From the IMG/VR virus record IMGVR_UViG_3300045253_000076, positions 1 to 33,758 of that record: a stretch of 33,758 nt of DNA; one strand, written 5' to 3'. This document shows, piece by piece, positions 6,717-12,852 of the stretch; position 1 is the first letter of the stretch, and every line of letters begins with the position of its first letter. The translations under genes and the position numbers were made by a program. This stretch comes from a virus. Below the pieces are notes generated by a model. The model did not search any database, was not told the DNA's origin, and was given only the letters and a program-made list of their open reading frames with translations.

Positions 6717-6946
6717 GGGAGCCTCCTAGGGCGTGGCTCAGAGTGCGCCTTACCCTGGTACTTGTTGGCTTTACCTGGGCGTTTCTCTAGGGTGTAAGCC
6801 CAGGTTTCTACTAAGGGCTGGATAGCCTCGGCGCAAATGTAGGCGGCTTCGGCAACCGTTTCCATATCCCAATCGTTAGAATGTTTCTTCATGAGGGCCT
6901 CTCTGAATAGCTCCACGAGGTCTGAATCAAATGTTGGTTTACTCAT
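6713..6946 (-). CDS. hypothetical protein, 77 aa
   Basis: ATG 6946 lies inside the 3' end of the upstream gene (8-base overlap), with GGAG seven bases before it. The product is a small helical protein (V-E-L-F-R-E-A-L-M-K-K) with a basic tail (K-A-N-K-Y-Q-G-K..P-R-P-R-R-L-P). Its stop overlaps the next start. No family recognised. Confidence 0.6.
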   Translation of the reverse strand: MSKPTFDSDLVELFREALMKKHSNDWDMETVAEAAYICAEAIQPLVETWAYTLEKRPGKANKYQGKAHSEPRPRRLP

Positions 6947-7571
6947 GGTCGGCTCCTAGGCGTTGGCGTTGCTCGGCTCTCAGTTGATTGCGCATAATCT
7001 CTTTCTCGCTTCTCCCCACCGCGTCGCCCCATGATTCACCGTCTAGTTTGTATGACCGTACTGGTTCGTCCTCTCCGATTATCCCTAGTATCAGCTCACG
7101 GATACGCGGCGCTAGTAGTTCGGCTAGGGCGTTGGCGTACCTCATAGACTTAGCCCGATACTCGCTCTGCTCATCAAAGGCGTAGTCGAGTATGCCACGT
7201 TCTAGTATCTCCATCAGCTCATCGTCTACGTTACCTGGTATACTGGTGGTGCTAGACCCGGTTGGCTCCGAAACGTCCTTACTGGCGTTATTGGGCTTGG
7301 GCTGGGTAGAGGCTAGGCGGTCAATTGACTCCATGTACACAATGGGTTGCCACTCGCCGTCTATCTTTTCTACAAGCCTGCAGCGCTTCACGTCTGCTAG
7401 TAGTGATGCTCGCGCCTCTTGCTTTGCCTGTTCGATGAGAGCGAGGATAGCGGTAATGGCCTGGTCTTCGTTGGCTACAAGATGGCGGTATTCAGCATAG
7501 CCTGAGTTGGCGGTATACGTTCGTAGTATCTGCCGTAGCTCGCTCTGTTGGGATAATTTATCGGACTTCAT
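6939..7571 (-). CDS. hypothetical helical protein, 210 aa
   Basis: ATG 7571 overlaps the upstream stop (ATGA). The N-terminal 65 residues are helical with N-E-D-Q-A-I-T-A-I-L-A-L-I, shared with the 108-aa gene downstream. A Ser/Thr/Pro-rich linker follows (about 90-115), then a second helical domain (E-L-M-E-I-L-E-R-G-I-L-D-Y-A-F, A-L-A-E-L-L-A-P-R-I-R-E-L-I). No catalytic motif seen. The two-domain layout with a flexible linker could suit a scaffold or regulator, but that is only a description. Confidence 0.65.
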   Translation of the reverse strand: MKSDKLSQQSELRQILRTYTANSGYAEYRHLVANEDQAITAILALIEQAKQEARASLLADVKRCRLVEKIDGEWQPIVYMESIDRLASTQPKPNNASKDVSEPTGSSTTSIPGNVDDELMEILERGILDYAFDEQSEYRAKSMRYANALAELLAPRIRELILGIIGEDEPVRSYKLDGESWGDAVGRSEKEIMRNQLRAEQRQRLGADHE

Positions 7572-7873
7572 GACAACCCCTCGGGTGGAGTGGCTGGGCG
7601 TAGAGTGAATCCTCCGGCTAGGGTCTGGGCGTGTACGTGCCCCTCGTACCGCGCCAGTAGGTCATCTATGCGTATCTCTAACCGAGCGATGTGGTTGGCC
7701 TGTTCGTTGGTGCGGTCTATAGCAGAATCGAGGGCTTGGGCTAGCTGGTCAATATAGCTATCGGCAGAGAGAAGCCCTCTGTACGGTACTCGTTTTAGTG
7801 GGTCGCTCATCGGTAAGAGCCTTCCTTTGTTTACAATCGTCTGCTGGGTGTAGACCTCATCTGTGTAGGTCAT
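7568..7873 (-). CDS. hypothetical coiled-coil protein, 101 aa
   Basis: ATG 7873 overlaps the upstream TGA (ATGA). A second possible start, ATG 7810, has AAAGGAAGG 8-9 bases upstream and would give 80 residues; either is possible. The centre (L-A-Q-A-L-D-S-A-I-D-R-T-N through L-E-I-R-I-D-D-L-L-A-R-Y) has heptad spacing and is probably a coiled coil. The stop overlaps the next start. Function unknown. Confidence 0.6.
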   Translation of the reverse strand: MTYTDEVYTQQTIVNKGRLLPMSDPLKRVPYRGLLSADSYIDQLAQALDSAIDRTNEQANHIARLEIRIDDLLARYEGHVHAQTLAGGFTLRPATPPEGLS

Positions 7874-8211
7874 TGCTGCCCCCGTAAGTGAGCGATACGC
7901 TCAGCAATTCTCTCGGCCCACGTCTTCGAGGGCTGGGGTTGCATCCGCCAAGGGTGGTTCTCTGAGGGCTTGGGTTGACGGGGCTGCTTGTCCTTACCCC
8001 TGCGGCCAGTTGCGCCACCCTTGGCTCCAGCTCTCTGGGCATGGGTTAAGCCATCTGCGCCTACTCTCTTATCTGCGAAGCCTCCACCTCGACTGATCTT
8101 GCCACCTTTGCGGCCCACGTTACTGAAGAAGTCTTCTCCGTATCGTTCCTTGTTTGTTGCGGCGGCCTTCAATCCACCTTCTCTGTTTCCGTAGTAGTAA
8201 CGGGTTCTCAC
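7870..8211 (-). CDS. small basic protein with KGG-type repeats, 113 aa
   Basis: The GTG 8211 start has GGAGG within the end of the upstream gene, at about eight bases. The N-terminal half has repeated Gly-Gly/Lys motifs (G-G-L-K-A-A-A-T-N-K-E-R-Y-G, G-R-K-G-G-K-I-S, R-A-G-A-K-G-G), the pattern seen in many small basic phage proteins and loosely like the stress-linked KGG family. The tail is a short helix (W-A-E-R-I-A-E-R-I-A-H-L). The strong positive charge suggests nucleic-acid contact; this is inference. Confidence 0.65.
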   Translation of the reverse strand: MRTRYYYGNREGGLKAAATNKERYGEDFFSNVGRKGGKISRGGGFADKRVGADGLTHAQRAGAKGGATGRRGKDKQPRQPKPSENHPWRMQPQPSKTWAERIAERIAHLRGQQ

Positions 8212-8213
8212 CT

Positions 8214-8414
8214 CTATTCCTCCTCTTTAGCTACAAATACCAGGTCATTAAGCAGCGTTAGACTTTCACTATTCCACTCGATGTAGGCGTCTGGGTTCTC
8301 ACGGGCGGACTTGGCCTGGTCGTAGTCAAACCCGAGAGTGTCCCTGTAGTGGTCGAGCACGTACCCGATTACTGCCTTGTTGACCTCCTGGATGTCGATC
8401 AATAACTTTGCCAT
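8214..8414 (-). CDS. hypothetical protein, 66 aa
   Basis: ATG 8414 overlaps the TAA of the 40-residue gene upstream (TAATG). The product is a small acidic helical protein (L-L-I-D-I-Q-E-V-N-K-A-V-I-G-Y-V) ending in V-A-K-E-E-E. The codons for that tail also form the ribosome site of the next gene. No family recognised. Confidence 0.6.
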   Translation of the reverse strand: MAKLLIDIQEVNKAVIGYVLDHYRDTLGFDYDQAKSARENPDAYIEWNSESLTLLNDLVFVAKEEE

Positions 8415-8536
8415 TACTTTTCCTCTTTCTTAGCAGCTTGTAATATTCGTTTGTGCTTGTTGGTCCAGTGCGCCCATGGGCTGGTCTTGATCTGCTCGGC
8501 GCACTCGGGGCAGAATATTTTGATCGTGGCTTTCAC
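8414..8536 (-). CDS. zinc-ribbon-like micro-protein, 40 aa
   Basis: The GTG 8536 start overlaps the TGA of the winged-helix gene (GTGA), and the TAA stop overlaps the next ATG (TAATG), so it is locked into the operon on both sides. Residues 8-12 are F-C-P-E-C, one C-x-x-C pair, followed by T-S-P-W-A-H-W-T-N-K-H, where two histidines could complete a metal site. The tail is basic then Lys/Glu-rich. Tight coupling argues for a real gene despite its size. Confidence 0.7.
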   Translation of the reverse strand: MKATIKIFCPECAEQIKTSPWAHWTNKHKRILQAAKKEEK

Positions 8537-8799
8537 TTGATTCTCCAGTAGATGACAGTCTTGTTGGTCGGCTCCCACTTGGCCTTAAAAGCTTCTGTGA
8601 CGACGCCTTTGGCCACCAGTTCGTTTGTACGAGGCGTGATGCTGTTAATGGGCACCTGTAGGGCAATGGCAATCTGAGCGTTGCACACAACCCCGTAGCG
8701 GCTGATGAGGTCGTAAACCTGTGTCTGCCTAGCGGTGAGGTCGGTGAGGCTCTGAAAGGCCCAGATACTTGTTTGGCGAGTGTTGTGCTGCGTCTTCAT
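8533..8799 (-). CDS. winged-helix DNA-binding protein, 88 aa
   Basis: ATG 8799 overlaps the Rad52 stop (ATGA). The sequence reads as a single winged helix-turn-helix: L-T-A-R-Q-T-Q-V-Y-D-L-I helix, V-C-N-A-Q-I-A-I-A-L helix, I-N-S-I-T-P-R-T-N-E-L recognition helix, then a wing and terminal strand V-I-Y-W-R-I-K. This is the pattern of small phage MarR-like regulators that sit beside recombination genes. The target is unknown; control of its own operon is possible. Confidence 0.75.
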   Translation of the reverse strand: MKTQHNTRQTSIWAFQSLTDLTARQTQVYDLISRYGVVCNAQIAIALQVPINSITPRTNELVAKGVVTEAFKAKWEPTNKTVIYWRIK

Positions 8800-9554
8800 C
8801 CCAGGTACTCGCGGGACTCGCTCAGGGGGCCTAAAGCTTCGATTAGCTCCTGTACCTCGGACTCTGAGGTGGGGGCATCTGTGCCGATGACCATCTGTAC
8901 AAAGTTGGTTGCACTTGCGCCCGTGTAGCCCGAGTCACGCATGAGGGTCTTGAGCCGGTCCATGCTGGCGGGTTTGATTAGCCCTGGCTTGGGCTCAGCT
9001 GACTTCTCAGGGGCCTGAGTTTTCTCCGGCGCGGGCATTGCCCATGCGGGGAGGTCCGGGATAGCCCAATAGCCCGTCCAAAGCGTTTGGTGAGTCTTCG
9101 GGTCTTTCACGTTTAAGTATTCGGTGAACTTGCCAACCTTCTTATCCGAAGTCTCGACGAACGTACTCTCGAGGTTGTAGAGGTAGCGCCCAATGCCCCA
9201 TTGAACGGCGGCCCGCTTCATGGCTCCTGATAGCCCACCCTTAACGGCCTCGACTTGGGTGTTCTCGGCTCCGTCAAACTTAGTGACCCACTCCCTACTG
9301 GTAAGCGGGGCTTCGACATTAACTCGGATGCTGATACCGCAGAGCACCCCATCGTCAGGGGCTTTAGAATATTCGTTCTTCCAGTTCTCGGCTCCTACTA
9401 CTTCATCTAAGCGGCTTTGGATAGCTCGGTTGGTGACGTAGGCCAGGGCCATGGCCCAACCTTTGCCGTTCTTGACGCCCGACTGCTGGATGCGCCATTC
9501 AATATCTGAGGCCGGGAACGGCTCTCTTAGTTTGTCAAAATCATTCGTTGCCAT
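8796..9554 (-). CDS. Rad52/Rad22-family single-strand annealing protein
   Basis: 252 residues. The N-terminal core (about 8-130) carries the Rad52-type pattern: F-P-A-S-D-I-E-W-R-I-Q-Q, A-L-A-Y-V-T-N-R-A-I near the ring-forming helix, and V-K-G-G-L-S-G-A-M-K-R-A-A-V-Q-W-G-I-G-R-Y-L. A Pro/Lys-rich linker follows (about 175-195), then a C-terminal helical tail. Such proteins coat and anneal single strands during phage recombination or replication. ATG 9554 follows GGAGT at seven bases and lies within the end of the upstream gene. No exonuclease partner is visible in the window. Confidence 0.85.
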   Translation of the reverse strand: MATNDFDKLREPFPASDIEWRIQQSGVKNGKGWAMALAYVTNRAIQSRLDEVVGAENWKNEYSKAPDDGVLCGISIRVNVEAPLTSREWVTKFDGAENTQVEAVKGGLSGAMKRAAVQWGIGRYLYNLESTFVETSDKKVGKFTEYLNVKDPKTHQTLWTGYWAIPDLPAWAMPAPEKTQAPEKSAEPKPGLIKPASMDRLKTLMRDSGYTGASATNFVQMVIGTDAPTSESEVQELIEALGPLSESREYLG

Positions 9555-9744
9555 TCATGTACTCCGGGCGGACCTTGCCGCCGTTAATCAATATCTGTGA
9601 GGCCATGTGTGTACGGCTACGCTCTCTCAGCCTCAAATCGTTTGATGTAAGCTCCCGTGATCCCGGGCGTTGCTGCATCTCGTAGATTTCAGTGATGATC
9701 TCATCGATACGGGCCTGGTCGCGCTTAGCGTTGGGGTTTACCAT
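9541..9744 (-). CDS. hypothetical protein, 67 aa
   Basis: AGGAGG six bases before ATG 9744 sets the start. The first 20 bases overlap the end of the 43-residue gene upstream. The product is a charged helical protein (R-I-D-E-I-I-T-E-I-Y-E-M-Q-Q-R) with several arginines (R-L-R-E-R-S-R-T-H) and no cysteines. Its last 14 bases overlap the Rad52 start, so the two are likely co-translated. No family recognised. Confidence 0.65.
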   Translation of the reverse strand: MVNPNAKRDQARIDEIITEIYEMQQRPGSRELTSNDLRLRERSRTHMASQILINGGKVRPEYMNGNE

Positions 9745-9856
9745 TCCTAGCCTCCTCAAACAAGATATTCAACACACCGACATACGTGGACCTGTCGATA
9801 GCACCCATGCCGTAGTGGAGCTTGAGCATTTGGACGCGGTTCCAGAGATTATTCAT
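9725..9856 (-). CDS. hypothetical micro-protein, 43 aa
   Basis: ATG 9856 follows the TAA of the membrane peptide gene by two bases, and the frame stays open to TAA 9725, overlapping the next gene by 20 bases. The peptide starts M-N-N-L-W-N-R-V-Q-M-L and ends N-G-K-P-Q-R; it is amphipathic and basic. Codon use and tight packing fit a real operon member. Function unknown. Confidence 0.55.
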   Translation of the reverse strand: MNNLWNRVQMLKLHYGMGAIDRSTYVGVLNILFEEARNGKPQR

Positions 9857-9858
9857 AG

Positions 9859-9975
9859 TTACACCAACCACAGAGCTAGCAGGATGAGACCGAAGAAGAA
9901 TCCGGCAATCACGAGCAGGCCGATTAACTCAGACTTGGCTTTGCGGTACGAGGGACTGTTGATAAATTTGTTCAC
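9859..9975 (-). CDS. single-pass membrane micro-protein, 38 aa, GTG start
   Basis: First gene of the long - strand operon. A basic N-terminus of about 15 residues (S-Y-R-K-A-K-S) is followed by one strong transmembrane helix (L-I-G-L-L-V-I-A-G-F-F-F-G-L-I-L-L-A-L-W-L-V) that reaches the C-terminus. The leader AATAAATAAGGCGAAGTC just before GTG 9975 closely matches the leader of the gene at 13389-13676, so the ribosome site appears real. A tail-anchored regulator or membrane-remodelling peptide is possible. Confidence 0.65.
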   Translation of the reverse strand: MNKFINSPSYRKAKSELIGLLVIAGFFFGLILLALWLV

Positions 9976-10003
9976 TTGACTTCGCCTTATTTATTGTATT
10001 TCC

Positions 10004-10032
10004 AGTATGAGTTACCATAAGCCGTAAGTCAA
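10004..10032 (-). promoter_or_regulatory. promoter of the 13-gene - strand operon
   Basis: On the - strand: TTGACT (10032-10027), a 17-base spacer and CATACT (10009-10004). The predicted start is near 9997 with a short leader to GTG 9975. The block just upstream (AGTTATCCACATA) repeats that at 5564-5574, so the two promoters probably answer to the same factor. Confidence 0.55.
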
Positions 10033-10034
10033 TA

Positions 10035-10043
10035 TGTGGATAA
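10035..10043 (-). promoter_or_regulatory. perfect DnaA-box sequence, overlapping an IS target duplication
   Basis: TTATCCACA on the - strand, next to the operon's -35 element. Its distal part overlaps the 8-bp target duplication of the IS1595-like element (10039-10046), so the element landed within this upstream block. Confidence 0.45.
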
Positions 10044-10046
10044 CTT
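10039..10046. repeat. left target-site duplication of the IS element
   Basis: GATAACTT, identical to 11582-11589. Joining the flanks across one copy restores a continuous sequence reading ATGTGGATAACTTTCCAG. Confidence 0.85.
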
Positions 10047-10112
10047 GATACCTATCCCCTAACGACAAACTTTGATAGTGGTATAATGCTTTCATGAACA
10101 AGAAATCCTTTC

Positions 10113-10988
10113 TCACGCTCTTGCGGCGTGTAATATCGTATCGAGTAAAACCGCAAATCGTTCCCTGTCGCTGTGCCGATTGTTGTAGTGAAATGCAAAA
10201 GCATTCAGGTAAGACTGTAGGTGCTTCTTAGATACCACCTTGTGAGTGCCGGTAATGGAACGCTTGAGGTGTGACCAGAAGCCCTCAATGGTGTTGGTGT
10301 AAATATCGCCCCGCACATACTCGCCCTCGCTGTGGTTGACCACGAAACGGTTATAGCCAACGGCGACTTTGTTGCAGCGGTTCGAGCTGTCCGTCATGAG
10401 TCGAGTGTCTTTAGGCTCGACAGTGGCAACCAGGAAACTACCATGAGTAGTCGCCGTGCTGTCTGGCACTACGAATACCCGAACCTCACCTTGGCGTTTA
10501 ACCGCACCCATCAACACGGCTTTATCAGCTATGGCTTCGCTCAAGTTCTCGTTATAGGCTCCGGCTCGCTTGCGACCACCTAAGTAAGCAGCGTCCATTT
10601 CAACGTCACCTTGCAATTTGTCATTGGGTTGCTCTAGGGCTTTGCGAATGAGGTTGAGCATACGCCACGCGGTCTTGTAGGTTACTTCAAGCTCTCGCTC
10701 CATATACTTAGCCGATATGCCGGACTTCGCGTTAGAGAACGCGAGAATGGCCTTAAACCACAACGTGAGAGGGGTTTCGGATTTGTGGAATATCGTATTG
10801 GCTGTTGGGGCAATCTGGAACCGGCACTTGGAGCAGTAAAATTGCCGCCGCCCCTTGACCATCGAGTAAGTGCCGCCACACGAACACTCACGGCTATGTT
10901 GAGCGTCAAATAGAAACTCAAGCACGGCCTCATCGGTGGGGAAGTCGCGGGCCAGTGAACCCATGCCGTAACGATGTTCGCGGGTCAT
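10113..10988 (-). CDS. IS1595-family transposase (ISXO2-like DDE domain)
   Basis: 291 residues from ATG 10988, which overlaps the passenger stop (ATGA). The N-terminal zinc ribbon has C-S-C at 35-37 and C-S-K-C at 52-55. A helix-turn-helix-like region follows (I-S-A-K-Y-M-E-R-E-L-E-V-T-Y-K-T-A-W-R-M at about 91-110). The ISXO2 catalytic core has M-D-A-A-Y-L-G-G-R-K (Asp132), L-M-T-D-S (Asp200) and N-T-I-E-G-F-W-S-H-L-K-R (Glu235). The first motif usually reads D-E-x-Y-x-G-G; Ala replaces that Glu, but the triad itself is present. No frameshift or internal stop is seen. Confidence 0.92.
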   Translation of the reverse strand: MTREHRYGMGSLARDFPTDEAVLEFLFDAQHSRECSCGGTYSMVKGRRQFYCSKCRFQIAPTANTIFHKSETPLTLWFKAILAFSNAKSGISAKYMERELEVTYKTAWRMLNLIRKALEQPNDKLQGDVEMDAAYLGGRKRAGAYNENLSEAIADKAVLMGAVKRQGEVRVFVVPDSTATTHGSFLVATVEPKDTRLMTDSSNRCNKVAVGYNRFVVNHSEGEYVRGDIYTNTIEGFWSHLKRSITGTHKVVSKKHLQSYLNAFAFHYNNRHSDRERFAVLLDTILHAARA

Positions 10989-11509
10989 CGGCTGACCTCG
11001 CGGATAGCCCGTAGTCCGGCAAAGCTCTTGGGGCCGCAATACTCAACGTAATCGAGCATGGTCTTACCCTTGTTGGCAAAAAACGCATTGGGGTGAGGTT
11101 GCTTGGCGAGTAGAGGCTTAACGCGGTCATATTCGGCCTCAGCTTCGACTTGAGCCTTGGCTTCGGCGGCTTCACGCTCTACCCTAGCTTGCTCACGCGC
11201 AGGTGCGTCAGCTTCCCATGCTTCAATCTCTTTAATGCGGCGTAGCTCGCGGCGGCGTTGACTCATTTTGGCCTTAACTACATCAATCAGACCCTTGTCG
11301 CCTAGTTTCTCGACGCACGTTGAGCCGATGACAAAGCTTTTGTGGTCGGAGCTTTCGCACTTGAAGATGATTGTGATGTAAGTGCCGCAGTGGTCGCAGA
11401 CTAAGCCCGGCTTGGGGTTCATCTCTGTGGGTTCACCAGCTTCTAGAACAGCTACCAAACGGTAAGGTGCTTTGCCTAGGTCGGTGAAGATGTGTTGCTT
11501 GGTTTCCAT
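10985..11509 (-). CDS. zinc-motif passenger protein carried by the IS element, 174 aa
   Basis: It lies inside the terminal repeats, upstream of and coupled to the transposase, so it is part of the mobile element. The N-terminal domain (about 1-75) has V-C-D-H-C-G at 37-42 and later F-K-C and G-S-T-C-V-E, four cysteines that could bind one zinc; this pattern is common in small phage and plasmid proteins of unknown role. A long charged coiled coil (about 80-130) is followed by a C-terminal segment (L-D-Y-V-E-Y-C-G-P-K-S-F-A-G-L). It may assist transposition or be cargo. An ATGCCTT/AAGGCAT dyad lies at the start (11517-11543). Confidence 0.75.
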   Translation of the reverse strand: METKQHIFTDLGKAPYRLVAVLEAGEPTEMNPKPGLVCDHCGTYITIIFKCESSDHKSFVIGSTCVEKLGDKGLIDVVKAKMSQRRRELRRIKEIEAWEADAPAREQARVEREAAEAKAQVEAEAEYDRVKPLLAKQPHPNAFFANKGKTMLDYVEYCGPKSFAGLRAIREVSR

Positions 11510-11541
11510 TTCTTATATGCCTTGATTAGGTTATATAAGGC

Positions 11542-11569
11542 ATTATACGCCGATAAAGTTTGTTGTCAA
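11542..11569 (-). promoter_or_regulatory. promoter inside the right terminal repeat of the IS
   Basis: On the - strand: TTGACA (11569-11564), a 16-base spacer and a perfect TATAAT (11547-11542), driving the passenger and transposase genes. The left repeat retains the -10 block but has TAACGA in place of TTGACA. Confidence 0.65.
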
Positions 11570-11581
11570 GGGATAGGCATC

Positions 11582-11589
11582 GATAACTT
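11582..11589. repeat. right target-site duplication of the IS element
   Basis: GATAACTT, the second exact copy, immediately outside the right inverted repeat. Confidence 0.85.
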
Positions 11590-11599
11590 TCCAGTATGT

Positions 11600-12191
11600 T
11601 AATATGCCCCTATCAAGTAACCCGTAGCATTCATGTGACTTCGCCGTCTCGCTACGGGCCTTGTGTTTGTTGTTGTAAGAATCGTTTAGACATAGCTTCG
11701 CACCGAACCGTAAAGCCTACGGCCGGAAGTTGATGGGAATTGGGGATATGAGCGGCCAGAACCTTGCTTGGGTCTTTGTCGTGTCCCATTGCTCTCTGGC
11801 TGAGGCTTTACACGGTAGGGCTGTAACCTACGCCGTTATGCGCTTGTGTTCATAGTTTAGAAGCAGGCCCGCCAGCACTTTGCCGTCCTAGGAAGGGCAT
11901 TGTGCTGGGACTTCGCGCTGTCAGGGCTCTTAGTCAGCTTGCATGGCTATTGTTTTAGCTGGCCCATCTGGGGTATCTCCCATTTTCAGGTTGCCGTACC
12001 TAACCATTGCAACGGTGTCACGGTCCTGCCATGCTGGCGAGTCTACTTCTAATGCTATGAATGTACGCTATCTCGGTCGGTGCCGGTTCCGTTTACTGGT
12101 GGAAGGACCTGACAACAAAAGGACAGGCTTGGTGTTGCCTGACTCTCATGTTATTGTGAGGGAAAGGCGCACCCGATATGCGTCTTTTTTA
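11600..12191 (+). ncRNA. candidate large structured non-coding RNA
   Basis: About 590 bases with no convincing gene but many complementary segments. They include an 8-bp stem CCCGTAGC/GCTACGGG (11621-11658) and a long-range helix ACCGTAAAGCC (11707-11717) with GGCTTTACACGGT (11804-11816; 11 pairs, two bulged bases). GGCCG/CGGCC (11721-11757) crosses ATGGGA/TCCCAT (11733-11789), a possible pseudoknot. A long hairpin CCAGCAC-TT-TGCC...GGCA-TT-GTGCTGG lies at 11872-11908, and CAGGC/GCCTG at 12124-12141. It ends at a + strand terminator, which sets the strand. Size and phage context recall the GOLLD and ROOL RNA classes, but I cannot assign it to either. Confidence 0.5.
12166..12190 (+). terminator. 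rho-independent terminator at the end of the structured region
   Basis: GGCGCA/TGCGTC stem (12166-12171 with 12179-12184, one G-T pair, 7-base loop) followed directly by six T. It works only in the + direction and closes the structured RNA region. Confidence 0.65.
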
Positions 12192-12555
12192 GTTGTAATT
12201 CCAGTTTATTCCCCTTACGTCTAGCAGGCAAGTTGGACTTATACACAGTGAAGCCCGTAGACGCTGAGCGTATATTACCCGTACCTCACATTACTGAGGT
12301 GAGACCCGCTGCCGGTCTGTTAATCGTTAAGTTCCCGCACACTCCTCCCTGGAACGCGGGAGCTTTTAGTTGACAACACTGCTTACAAGATGTTTAGTTA
12401 AGGCAATTACGCTTGTAATCGTACCTATGCGCACCAGAACAGGACTTGCGGACTATGCAGTCCTACAATTGAATACCGCGTCCAGCATCGCGGACCAACA
12501 CCAAAAAGGACACACCCCTCAATGTGTCCTTTCTCTGTTCCCGCCCGCCCAGCCC
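12192..12555 (+). other. second hairpin-rich non-coding stretch
   Basis: No gene is supported. It contains hairpins ACCTCA/TGAGGT (12281-12298), TCCCGC/GCGGGA (12333-12361) followed by GCTTTTAG (a weak terminator), ATTAC/GTAAT near 12400-12420, GGACT/AGTCC near 12445-12467, and a TTGACA at 12372. GCCCGTAG at 12253-12260 could also pair with CTACGGGC at 11652-11659, so the structured RNA may extend past the first terminator. Confidence 0.35.
12508..12529. terminator. bidirectional rho-independent terminator
   Basis: Perfect 7-bp stem GGACACA/TGTGTCC with an 8-base loop, TTTCT on the + side and TTTTTGG on the - side. It closes the four-gene - strand operon starting at 13676 and can also stop + transcripts from the structured RNA region. 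Confidence 0.8.
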
Positions 12556-12852
12556 CTACGCTATCTTGGAATCTTGGTTAGGTTTGGTAGAGGTTGGGTC
12601 AGACCCTGGGGCCTCTACCCAATCAATTTCGTAGGCGTATGTGCCTGGCTGATGCACAGAAAACCACTGCCCGTTATCTGGTACGGCCTCATTAGGCGCG
12701 AGCTTTCTTAGCGTGGGGACTGGTATCGCTCCAGCCGCCTGGTCTACGGCCACCTCTAGCTGTTTCGTGGCACTGCGCTTATTGGCCTCTGCGAGCTTGT
12801 GGAGCTTGGCTAGGTACTCGGTTGTTATGCGGGTATGGGTGTAGTCTGTCAT
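12556..12852 (-). CDS. hypothetical protein with possible ribbon-helix-helix N-terminus, 98 aa
   Basis: ATG 12852 overlaps the upstream stop (ATGA). The first 45 residues (T-R-I-T-T-E-Y-L-A-K-L-H-K-L-A-E-A-N-K-R-S, then K-Q-L-E-V-A-V-D-Q-A) have a short strand and two helices in the order of Arc-like ribbon-helix-helix proteins. The second half is an unrelated Pro-rich part with W-F-S-V-H-Q-P-G-T-Y-A-Y-E-I-D-W. If it binds DNA, the 19-bp palindrome at this operon's promoter is an obvious target to consider. Last gene before the terminator. Confidence 0.6.
   Translation of the reverse strand: MTDYTHTRITTEYLAKLHKLAEANKRSATKQLEVAVDQAAGAIPVPTLRKLAPNEAVPDNGQWFSVHQPGTYAYEIDWVEAPGSDPTSTKPNQDSKIA

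Larger units (their letters stand above)
10047..11581 (-). mobile_element. IS1595-like insertion element with passenger gene
   Basis: Imperfect terminal inverted repeats of about 42 bp lie at 10047-10089 and 11540-11581; shared blocks are CCTATCCC, ACAAACTTT and GTATAATGC. The exact 8-bp direct repeat GATAACTT flanks both ends (10039-10046, 11582-11589), matching the 8-bp duplications known for IS1595 elements. Both genes inside face left and are coupled by ATGA: a zinc-motif passenger first, the ISXO2-type transposase second. A TTGACA-N16-TATAAT promoter within the right repeat (11569-11542) drives them. The intact frames and exact duplication suggest recent insertion. Confidence 0.88.

Noticed and set aside
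8430-8690. 86-aa - strand open frame
   Set aside because: Overlaps the winged-helix gene and the 40-aa gene in another frame and gives a Ser/Arg-rich shadow translation.
9692-9979. 95-aa + strand open frame
   Set aside because: Opposite to three tightly coupled - strand genes (38, 43 and 67 residues) that explain the DNA better.
11943-12224. 93-aa + strand open frame in the structured region
   Set aside because: No ribosome site, no recognisable composition, and it runs straight through the terminator hairpin at 12166-12190. The stems explain this DNA better.
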